Origin: Prillingera fragicola
Taxonomy: Eukaryota; Basidiomycota; Tremellomycetes; Trichosporonales; Trichosporonaceae
Assembly (NCBI GenBank): GCA_002335605.1
Contig: BEDY01000001.1
Span: forward strand, 3,162,001 to 3,226,000
Length of the DNA: 64,000 nt
Reading direction: 5' to 3'
A program made the position numbers and the translations under genes. Positions 22,161 to 30,656 of this stretch are shown piece by piece. How positions within the stretch are numbered: position 1 is the first letter of the stretch; each line of letters starts with the position of its first letter. The notes below the pieces were generated by a model, which was not told where the DNA came from, did not search any database, and saw only the letters and a list, made by a program, of their open reading frames with translations.

Positions 22161-22643
22161 CGATCTTTTTGCTGTTCTTCTGCATCAGCCTTTCTCTTTT
22201 GCATCTGCGAGAAGCGTGCATACCTGCAGTGGCCGACAAGATTGGCTGTTGTAAGCCAGTGAGCGAGTGATGGGTGGTTTGACTGGTGAAACAGCCGGTT
22301 GTGTCTCATCACCGTTTCTGGTGGCACTGTGTTTCAAAACCACGCACATCTCATCAGCCACGCCTCTTGCGGACGGTTCTGCCTGCAGATACTCCTATGC
22401 AGCAGCCACTCCTATGCAGCGCATTGCAGCAAAAGGTATCTCATGCGTGCTGTACCTTGATGACTCGCGCTGGGCACCTCCAAACGCTGTCGCGCATGAT
22501 TAGTGCCCAGTCGAGTTCGAGGTCGTACAGGGGATCATACAAAGGCAAGGGAGTTATGGCACCTCTGACCCCCTCACCATGCCGTCCAAGCTTCGGCTTT
22601 AGCTCGTCGACCTCTCCTTACCAGTCCCCTTTCCTTCAGGCCA
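22161..22643. other. interval between tRNA copy 2 and the next ORF
   Basis: A plus-strand open frame runs through 22286-22681, but it lacks motifs and cannot be spliced in phase to the following exon. It is most likely leader or non-coding sequence, becoming CT-rich near 22610. Confidence 0.45.
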
Positions 22644-23143
22644 ATGACAGTGGTGAGTTCCGCGCGTCCACGGTAAGCTAATTCCAGAAATCCTCGTGGT
22701 GCGGCGTCAAGTACGAAGGTACCGGACGAGCCGGCACGGTGCACTACGGCTGGAGCAGTGACGTCGACGCCCAGAATCGTGCCGAGCAGCTCGCCTATCA
22801 GCTTGAATCTGCCTACCGACCAGTAGAGAGGCAGTCCTCACCTGAGCCAGGCGCGTGCTGCATTACTGGTGATGGCCGCGGTACCTCGTGCTCGTCGAGC
22901 TCGAGTCCTTATGGGAAAGCCTATCCTTCTGCGTATAACGCTTCCCCGTTTCAAGAGTCGGGATCTTCTCAGAGTCATGGCTTGTCTCACGTACGCTCGC
23001 AGCCCCAAGCCTACGTGCATGTGGCCGAGTTCAATCGGCATTTGCATCAGGCGATCCAAGGTGCAGGGTACGGATACCCGTCCCATCCGCACGCGTATGC
23101 TCAGCAACCCTATGGATACAATCAGCAGTGTTACACTCCCTAG
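22644..23143 (+). CDS. hypothetical small Ser/Gln/Tyr-rich protein
   Basis: The model is a 9-nt first coding exon (ATGACAGTG, 22644-22652), a 35-nt intron with donor GTGAGT, branch CTAAT and acceptor CCAG, then 22688-23143, giving 154 aa. The upstream frame that continues through 22681 ends in TAA and no intron in the right phase connects it, so the ATG just before the donor is preferred. The protein starts MTVKSSWCGVKYEG, has a Ser/Gly-rich middle and ends in a Tyr/Gln-rich stretch (QQPYGYNQQCYTP). No known family is recognised. Confidence 0.45.
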
Positions 23144-24313
23144 TATGTAGACTTGCACAGTTCGTGAGCTGTATGATCAAGTGGACTGTTGATACTCGCC
23201 GGGGGAACATCAATAACCATTAATTATTAATTTCCCTCGCCCCTCCGTTCAAGTACAGTCGAAATATATACCACGTCGTCCCCGCGTACAGCCGACGCGC
23301 AGGCGAGCCCCTCACATGATCTATGTGCCAACGAAGGAAAGCATTACGCTGTCTGAGCTCGTACCCAAGGCCGTCCTGTAACCTACGAGGCGTCTCCGAC
23401 CCCAGGTCAGTCTTCCCCAATCATCCGCAATCGAGCCACGCCCACAGATAGGTCGGCCTTTAGCGGCGGCCTTGACCCCCATGCTTCGACAGCACGCTTC
23501 TGTGGCGCAGAAGTCCCACCCTTTCTCTAGAAATCGAGCACAACAACAAGTCAGGGATTAGTATGTTTGTGTGTCGTGAGCAGACCACGGCAAACCACCA
23601 TGCCCACCGGCAACTGCCAAATGAGGAGACATAAAGTGGTTTGGCCAAACATCCTCGTACCATTTCCCACACCTTGGCTGTCCGTCCCACACCTGTCCCC
23701 CAATTGCACTCTCCCAAGTCGAGTCAACTTTAGACAATGGTGTCCACAACCCTCCCAACAGTCAGGTTTCGGCGTCTCACAACCCATCCAAGTCAGCTGT
23801 TCCAACAGCGCACCATTCACCACCTCTTCCGCCACGTCCTTGCCAGTGCCACTCTGAGCGCTCTCACCCCGCGAGTGCGTCTGGCAGTCAGCAGCCCACT
23901 GACACCTATCAGGCAATAATGGGCAACGTTCAGCACGAAGAAGAGGACGAGTATTTCTACGAGGCGGCAGGGTACAGCCGCTACAATGTCGACGCACCCG
24001 TGTCCGTCGGCACTGGGCGTCGTGTCGTGCCGTCGTGTGTCCTCCGCGAGAAGAATCAATAGTAGCGGACACGACCGCGGAGCGTTCGTGAAAAGGGCTG
24101 GACCCAATGCAGAGCATGCATGGTTTGCGTTTTGTTGTTCCCAAATGTGCCCCAATGTGTTGGGTCATGGATATCAGTTCGTTTGGTGTATCAGTAGCGT
24201 GTATTTCGCCACCAGTCTCATCCAATGTACACAAATGCATGACTGCGGGTCAGCATCGCATGGAGGTGACATACTCACAGTCTCTATCGTCCCCCCTGTA
24301 CAACCTCGAGAGT
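23144..24313. other. gene-poor interval, convergent side of CobW gene
   Basis: Apart from the 47-codon ORF listed at 23919, no gene is supported. Longer open frames on both strands lack motifs. An AT-rich patch (TTAATTATTAATTT) lies at 23220-23233. Confidence 0.45.
23919..24062 (+). CDS. possible small ORF, 47 aa, N-myristoylation-like start
   Basis: The frame reads MGNVQHEEEDEYFYEAAGYS and ends in REKNQ before TAG. The composition is acidic, not low-complexity, and the Gly at position 2 resembles a myristoylation start. No homologue is recognised, and it could be chance or part of an unrecognised spliced gene. Confidence 0.3.
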   Translation: MGNVQHEEEDEYFYEAAGYSRYNVDAPVSVGTGRRVVPSCVLREKNQ

Positions 24314-25588
24314 CTACGCAACCTGGGCCCCAAGATCCGCTGCCAGCTTGCGCGACATCCGAGCAACTTCACCACGCTCACCCATAACCGTCAGGCGAAT
24401 GGAGACGCCCTGGAGGTCTGGCGACTCATCCAAAGATGGCATAGGCGTGAGCTCGTGCCTGCCGAAAGCCCAGTTGAGGATGAAGGTCGAGTAGCGCTTG
24501 TCATCGGTGGGGAAGCGAACAATGCCCTTGACGCGGTAAATCTCAAAGGAAAGCTTGGAGAGCTGCGCCTCGAGCTCTGCCCGCTCAATCGGCATGACTG
24601 TCTCGTCAATGGTCTCCTCCTTGGTGTCCTCGCAGTCCTTGCAGCCGTCGTCCTTGTGCTCGTGCTTCTTCCCGGGCTTCTTTCCGCCACGCCAGACGCT
24701 CTTGGTCTCGACCTCGTCAATGTGCTCGCCCTGACCACCGAGTGCCGCCCAGCTGTCGGCCTCCTGCGAGCCCTTTGTGAAGAGCTTGCTGTCGAGGCCG
24801 AAAACGAGCTCGGGGCGCAAGGGCGCCTTTGTCGAGACCTTGATGTGGGGCGTCCCATCGTTGAGCTCAAATAGCCTGTCGAGCAAAATGTCCAGCTCGC
24901 GCTCGGTGCAGAGACCGTGCTTGGACAGCAGCAGAAGGTCGGTGTACTGGGCCTGTAGCTTGGCGGTGGGCGAGTTGTCCTCGTAACCAGCAAAGTTGAC
25001 GCAGTCAATGACAGTGACGACACCGTCGAGCTTGAAACCCTCGGGCTCGAGCTGGCGAATCTGGAGTGCGAGGGTCGCTGGGAAGGCCGATCCGCTCGAC
25101 TCGATGATGATGCGGTCGGGGTGGTACTTGTCTCGGATCTCAATCAGGGCGTTCTCGACAAGGCCAACCATGGTGCAGCACCTAACACGTCAGCAAAGGT
25201 TTGGAGAGAGCACGCACAGACACCCGTTGAGAATCTCAGAGACGCCGGTAATGTTGCTCTGCTGCGCAAGGAGAGAGTCGACTGAGGCGTCAGCGGCGGT
25301 CGACGCAGCTCGACTTACCCTCGACATCGCCATACTCGTTCTTCACCAACACCACCTGCCGTCAATGACCTGCTCAAAACTAGCTCACCAACCTTGTAGT
25401 CCTTGGGAAGCTGACCAAGCAGACCCAGGATCGTCGTAGTCTTGCCCTGGAAGAGTCAGCAGAGGCCGAATACATATGCGCGGCTACTAACAGCACCTGT
25501 GGAGTCAGTCATTGTCTTTGCTCTCAACGGGGTACGTACCGAGAAAGCCAGTGAAGCAGGTGACGGGAATCTTGGAATCGACAGTCAT
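24314..25588 (-). CDS. CobW/ZNG1-family G3E GTPase (metallochaperone)
   Basis: Model: complement(24314-25181, 25218-25281, 25319-25355, 25393-25446, 25492-25496, 25540-25588), 358 aa. G3E GTPases of this class deliver metal to client enzymes; the eukaryotic ZNG1 group serves zinc. The P-loop CFTGFLGAGKTTT is assembled from three exons, including a 5-nt one. Other motifs are VVLVKNEYGDVEVDS, the metal-binding ILNGCLCCTMVG (CxCC), RIIIESSGSAFPATLAL and the C-terminal domain RVKGIVRFPTDDKRYSTFIL. An inserted His/Cys/Lys-rich loop, KKHEHKDDGCKDCED, may bind metal. The CLC part of the CxCC motif is also split by an intron. All five introns are 36-45 nt. Confidence 0.92.
25492..25496 (-). other. 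5-nt microexon (GTGCT) in the CobW gene
   Basis: On the coding strand the five bases GTGCT lie between an acceptor CCACAG and a donor GTTAGT. Both flanking introns (43 and 45 nt) have a CTGAC branch site. Including the microexon gives GFLGAGKT; skipping it destroys the P-loop and the frame. Confidence 0.85.
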
Positions 25589-26022
25589 AATGTATAGAGT
25601 CTATAGATACAGTCTAGGTGTTGCCAACAGTCTAAGCCGCGCTTCTTTTACGCGTTTTTTGATAGTTGTGGAGCTTGAGCAAAGTCAAGATCAGGTGCCG
25701 CCGATAAAAAACCCCACATCTTATCTCGGAATCATCCGCCGCGTCCACCACAATGCGCCAGCTTTGTGTACTCACTGTGCATGCAGCGAGCAGATCTAGC
25801 ATGCGGTAAAAGTTGTAGATCTCTGTCTCTCAATCATGCATGTGCGCCCTGTACTACATACCCCTATAGGCTGCTGTGGACGTGACGACATGATAAGTGG
25901 GAGGGTCTGATAAACAATGACTCGCCACCCAACTTGCACACAACTGTCGAAGACACTCGACTCTTGACTTTCCGTTCTCACATAATCCCACGACCAGGCT
26001 CGCGACACGTTCGCTCTGTATC
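25589..26022. other. divergent promoter region, CobW / J-like gene
   Basis: This 434-bp interval between divergent starts has no supported gene. It holds CATGCATGTGCG-type sequence near 25835 and a CT/AC-rich leader before 26023. Confidence 0.45.
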
Positions 26023-27162
26023 ATGTCCGACTACGAAATCCCAACGCCATCCAGGATGAAGTTGTACGTGCTGCCAGGCTCTCCAGACGCCCATCCTCCA
26101 CGCGCTCCTGCTGACATTCTCAGGAAGGAGACCAAGGCCGAGAAGGCACACCGCTTGTATCGACGGGAACAGCGCAAAATGTGGAAGGAGCAACAGCGTA
26201 TCGACCGCGCAAACGGCTATGGTGTCTCTCCACCACGAGCTATGCGCGAAGAGTCCATGTCGCCACCACGATACGGCCCACGCAGTGGCAAACGGCCATT
26301 CGAGGATGTCGAGGACGAGGTCAACGCCGCTCGCACCTATCGGGAGGACCGAGAGGAATGGGCTGAGAAACTTGCCTGGCTAGAAGCAGAAGAGCTTGGC
26401 CGGGCCAACGACCCATTCGCGACCTTCTCTATGCCCGGGCAGCGCGTGCCTCAGCGACACCAGCATGGGCCGGCCTTCGCGTCGTCCTCAACACCCCGGC
26501 GCGACGCGGCGCACGAAGTGGGCCTCGGAATGGGCGGCGCAGTGCCCCCCATGGGCGTCATGAACGACAACGAGTACGCCGAATGGGTGCGCGAGGGCAT
26601 GTTCCGACTGCGCCACCAGGCGGAGATTCAGGCCGCTGAGCGGGCGCGTGCCGCCAGGCGTGAAAAGGAGCGGAGGCAAGAGGTGGAGAGGGAGCAGGCA
26701 GAAAAGGAGGAGCGTCGGCGGATTCGACAGCTCGAGAGGGAGAAGGGACAGGACGAGGAGAAGGCACGGCAGACGGAGCGCCAGACTTGGCGCACACGCT
26801 GTGCGGCGCTTGCCGAGGGTACTGGCGATGTTGTCTCTGTCAATCTCAAGTTCTCCGACGTGCCATGGCCCGTGTACACCACAACGAGATCTGGCAGCGA
26901 CGTCCAGCTCGTCCTGGGCATTGACGACATTACCCTGGAGCGCGTTCAGTTGTTCCTCTTTGGTTTGGCCGACGACGATGCCAAGGCCGATGGCAAGGGC
27001 GACTCGCGCCGCAAGGTTTTGCGAGACGCAATTCGCCTGTTCCACCCGGACAGGTTTTACGCGCGTGTGCTGCCTCGCGTGAGAGACGGGGACAAGGAGA
27101 GGGTCAAGGAAGGTGTGGAAAAGTGCTCGCGCTTGATCAATGAGCTGCTGAGTAAGAAGTGA
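26023..27162 (+). CDS. NFKBIL1-like protein with degenerate C-terminal J-like domain
   Basis: A single exon of 379 aa. The central third is a highly charged coiled region (EREQAEKEERRRIRQLEREK). It is followed by a C-terminal module with FSDVPWPV and, after ~60 residues, RRKVLRDAIRLFHPDRFYAR. That last stretch matches the helix-HPD-like segment of NF-kappa-B inhibitor-like 1 proteins, in which the HPD motif is followed by RF. Metazoan NFKBIL1 has ankyrin repeats in front; none are seen here, which is usual for fungal relatives. A nuclear or RNA-processing role is inferred only from the family. The first ATG fits, 434 bp from the divergent CobW start. Confidence 0.75.
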   Translation: MSDYEIPTPSRMKLYVLPGSPDAHPPRAPADILRKETKAEKAHRLYRREQRKMWKEQQRIDRANGYGVSPPRAMREESMSPPRYGPRSGKRPFEDVEDEVNAARTYREDREEWAEKLAWLEAEELGRANDPFATFSMPGQRVPQRHQHGPAFASSSTPRRDAAHEVGLGMGGAVPPMGVMNDNEYAEWVREGMFRLRHQAEIQAAERARAARREKERRQEVEREQAEKEERRRIRQLEREKGQDEEKARQTERQTWRTRCAALAEGTGDVVSVNLKFSDVPWPVYTTTRSGSDVQLVLGIDDITLERVQLFLFGLADDDAKADGKGDSRRKVLRDAIRLFHPDRFYARVLPRVRDGDKERVKEGVEKCSRLINELLSKK

Positions 27163-27412
27163 TTATAGACAACATACATTGCAGCCGTACCTGCTGCCGT
27201 TGTAAAAGTAGATGCATTGTACAGACCGCCGTTATGGCCACAACAACACTTGCTGAGGATCTGCTGCTCTGCCACTGGCTGATGGACATGATTTGCCTCC
27301 ACCTTTGGTAGCCACTTAAATCATCCCCCCAAATTAAATTTCCTTGACCTGGACAGGTGGATTGTTGGTGCAGAGATAGAGTAGACTCATTCGATAACAT
27401 CCACAATCTTGC

Positions 27413-29273
27413 ATGCGATTCGCAGCCCGACCCCTCTTGCACGCACTATACACTCCAGCACTCCGCACACCCATTCTTTTCCGCGCAATGTCGTCGCCAG
27501 CAGCAACCCCGCCGCCGAAGCGCGTCCGCAACATTTCGCCCGTCCCTGCTCCTACCGTCGCCGTCGCGGTCGAAGCCACCGTGGTCGCCGACGCCGCACC
27601 CTCATCGTCAAAGAAGCCTTCGCACCAGAAGCCTCAGAAGAACCAGCAGGGCAAGGGAAAGCGAAAGCGTGGACGCCGGCCTCTGCCCGACCCCTACTCG
27701 CCGGCCGACGTTACCTGGCAGGATGTCCGTGACTTTCTCGGTCACGAGTATGTTGACAGTGTCCTTGCCAAGGGCGACGAGAGCGAGTGGGCTGTCCCGG
27801 CTGGACTGGAGCTTTACTCGGAGATTGAGCTTACCCCTTCGGCCATGACCGTGTCTGGTACGTGTCTCTGCCGCTGCGAACGCTAACGTTTTAGGTGAGA
27901 GTTTGTCATTGTACGAGGAGGACGGCAAGAAGTGGGCCATCATTGTTCCCTTTGCCCACCCTAAGGACAAGATTCGCGCCAAGCTGTTCAAGAACGAGAG
28001 GCTGGCCACGCACGCCGACCTTGTGGAGATTATCGAGTACTGCGACGACATGCGCGGCGGCGAGGGTGACAGGCGAGTGTACCCCGAGAACGGCTGCAAG
28101 TACTATGGCGAGTGCGGCGGATGCCAGCTCCAGCCTGTGCCCTACGCTACCCAGCTGTTGCACAAGCAGCGCACTGTCGACTTGGCGTACAAGCGATTCT
28201 CGGGTCTGGCTGCCGAACAGGTGCCTGGTATTCTGCCAACAATCGGCTCGCCCAAGCAGTGGGGTTACCGCACCAAGATTACCCCCCACTTTGACGCCAT
28301 CCCCAAATGGGCCAAGGAGCAGATGGAGCGTGGTGCGCCTGAGGAGGAGACTGGAAATGAGAGGGTATGGGAGTGCAAGATTGGATTCGACCGCAAGGGC
28401 AAGCCTGGAGTGCTCGATATTGAGGAGTGCCCAATCGCTGTTCCTGTTCTGAACCAAAAGCTCGTCGGCGAGAGGCAACGCGTCAAGGACACGATTGCGA
28501 CGTTTAAGCGCGGCGCCACCATTCTTCTCCGCGACTCGCTCCCCGCCCCCGAGCCCATGCCCACCGCTGAGACTCCCTTTGATGCCGCGACCTCGCCTCT
28601 CAGCACTGCCGAGCACATTGCTGTCACCAACCACAGGGAGTCGGTTTATGAGAAGGTCGGCGACTTCCTGTTCTCCTTTGCGGCGGGTTCGTTCTTCCAG
28701 AACAACAACTCTATCCTCATTCCTCTCACCGACTACGTCAAAGAGGCCATCTTCCCTCCGGGCTCGACGGCCCCTCGCCCCACCCACCTCGTTGACACCT
28801 ACTGCGGCTCTGGTCTCTTTGGCATCACTCTTAGCCCAGAATTCGAGCGGGTCGCGGGTGTCGAGATCTCGCAAGACTCGATCACGGCCGCCAAGAAGAA
28901 CGCCGAGATGAACGGCCTGGGCGACAAGACCAAGTGGCTGTGCGGCAAGGCCGAGGACATCTTTGGCGGTCTCCCCGAACAGGGCTTTGCCGGCTCACAC
29001 TCGTGCATGGTCCTCGACCCCCCGCGCAAGGGATGCGACGAGCCGTTCCTCGAGCAGCTCCTGGCCTTCCGCCCCCTCACGGCTGTGTACGTGTCCTGCA
29101 ACGTCCACACGCAGGCGCGCGACATTGGATGGGTTGTTGCCGAGTCAAAGAAGCGCGGAGAGGGCAAGTGGCACTATGAGCTCGAGAGCTTGCGCGGCTT
29201 TGATCTGTTCCCCCAGACGGCGCACGTTGAGAGTGTCGGTGTCCTGCGTCTCGTTGAGACTCCCTCTGCCTAG
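27413..29273 (+). CDS. tRNA (uracil-5-)-methyltransferase (TRM2)
   Basis: Exons 27413-27857 and 27895-29273 give 607 aa; the intron is 37 nt. TRM2 makes m5U54 in the T-loop of tRNAs with AdoMet. The RumA/TrmA-type Cys cluster is CKYYGECGGCQLQ, the RNA-binding loop is FFQNNNSIL, the AdoMet motif is VDTYCGSGLFGITL, and the catalytic motifs are VLDPPRKGC and YVSCNVHTQARDIG. Two in-frame ATGs are present. The first, at 27413, adds 25 residues rich in Arg, Ala and Leu (MRFAARPLLHALYTPALRTP), a plausible mitochondrial presequence. The second, at 27488, starts MSSPAATPPPKR next to a basic, nuclear-signal-like region. Both could be used. Confidence 0.94.
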
Positions 29274-29377
29274 GCCTAGATATACACTATAGTTTACCCT
29301 GCATTGCTTTATCGCTGTACAACATGTTCCTTGTGGTCGCCACTCCCTTGCTCATCAATAACGACCCATAAAAGTGG

Positions 29378-30032
29378 CTACGTGTTGAGCACGCCCGAGC
29401 CGTACACGCCGCCCAGAATGCTACCCACAAGCACGAGGGTGAGCAGCAGTGTGACGCCACCAATCTTCCACTAAAATACAAGGTGTCAGCTAGCCCATGA
29501 CACGCATTAGAAGCACTCACCTTGTTCCGCCGCCACCGCTCACGTCGCTTGGTCACCTGGAGCGCAGGCGCCCCGGCCCTCCTCGCACTCTCAAACGACG
29601 CGCCGCCCGCGCGCGCCCGCTCCAGATGGCCATTCTCAATCGACTGCATATTCTCAACCAGGATAGTCTGGGCTTTGGACAGCTGCTTCCTGGCCGTGCG
29701 CAGCGTGTCGCGCCGCTCCGCACTCCGTGCCCCGCCACTGCCTGTGCCGTCCTCCTCGTCCGAGTCGGCATGGTGGACGTTGATGACGGGCACACCTGGC
29801 GTGCCATTCGGCAAACCCAGGCCGAGCTCTAGGGCGTTGGGAGGCGCGAATTTCATAGTGCGGACTTGTACGGGCGTCAGAGCAGGGGCTGGTGGGGTCG
29901 TCGGTGTCTTTGGGCTTGTTTGCTGTGGGGAGGGGGATTCGGTGCGTTCTGCCGCCGCGGGGGGAAAGGAGCGCGACCCTGGAAAGTGACCGCTCCTGGG
30001 GTTGTCAGTGCAGCCTGGAGTTGGACGTACAT
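29378..30032 (-). CDS. tail-anchored single-pass membrane protein with intron-split start codon
   Basis: Model: complement(29378-29470, 29521-29995, 30031-30032), 189 aa. Exon 1 contributes only AT; the G of the start codon is the first base of exon 2 after a 35-nt intron (GTACGT donor, CTGAC branch, CCCCAG acceptor). The joined frame reads MSGHFPGSRSFPPAAAE and then a Ser/Thr/Pro-rich region. An internal ATG at 29856 is the only alternative. A helical segment (RDTLRTARKQLSKAQTILVE) and a basic patch (KRRERWRRNK) precede the single hydrophobic helix GGVTLLLTLVLVGSILGGVY, ending SGVLNT. The layout recalls SNAREs, but I cannot identify a complete SNARE motif, so it is left unnamed. Confidence 0.65.
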
Positions 30033-30656
30033 GCTGCTTTTAGTGGTTGCACAGCGACCAGAACAAGGGGGAAGGGGGAGGGGAGAAAGTGAGCGGTCAG
30101 GCTGAGCGGGCTCGCCGAGGAGGTCTGAGGGTCGAGCAAGTAGTGTCAAGGGCAGAGTGTTGTGCTAGCGAATGCCGCAGTTGCAGAGTATATGTAAGCA
30201 AGAGACATGACCCTTCTAGCAGCTAGCAGGACGACACTGTCGATGTGCGCACGGGTCACTACCGCTGGCTACCTGTGCACAGCACGCACGGTGCGGCAAC
30301 AAGCCACCATCTTGAACCGCAACCTTTCACCTGCCATTCGCAACCAACTTGGGAACTGCCAACCGATACCTGGTGTATGCTAAGTGTGGCCTGCCCAGCT
30401 GCAAGTTGAAGAGACAGTTTGCCAATTGTCCATCATATGCCACTCCATCAATGCCACTCCATCAATGCCACTCCATCATATGCCACTTTGTCACTCCTAT
30501 ATCAGTCTACCCACCTCGTTGATGGCCTGCGACCTATTACAGTCTACAAACCTCGCAAAGGGGACCTCAAGGGTGTCCTGCAGTATCAACACTAGTGACA
30601 TGCCATCAATACAAAAGTTCCGTGCACCCACCCCAACACATCACCCACCCTTGTAC
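30033..30656. other. intergenic, between two minus-strand genes
   Basis: No gene is supported. It contains a short minisatellite (30437-30478) and the probable promoter of the tail-anchored gene. Confidence 0.5.
30437..30478. repeat. 14-bp minisatellite ATGCCACTCCATCA x3
   Basis: Three exact tandem 14-bp copies start at 30437, 30451 and 30465, followed after one inserted T by a partial copy ATGCCACT. There is no flanking insertion-element structure. Confidence 0.85.

Noticed and set aside
22286..22681. 131-codon frame as exon 1 of the small Tyr/Gln-rich gene
   Set aside because: The same frame ends in TAA at 22679-22681, and no intron of suitable length keeps it in phase with the downstream exon.
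24107..24874. 255-codon plus-strand frame
   Set aside because: It is antisense to the last CobW exon and carries no motif.
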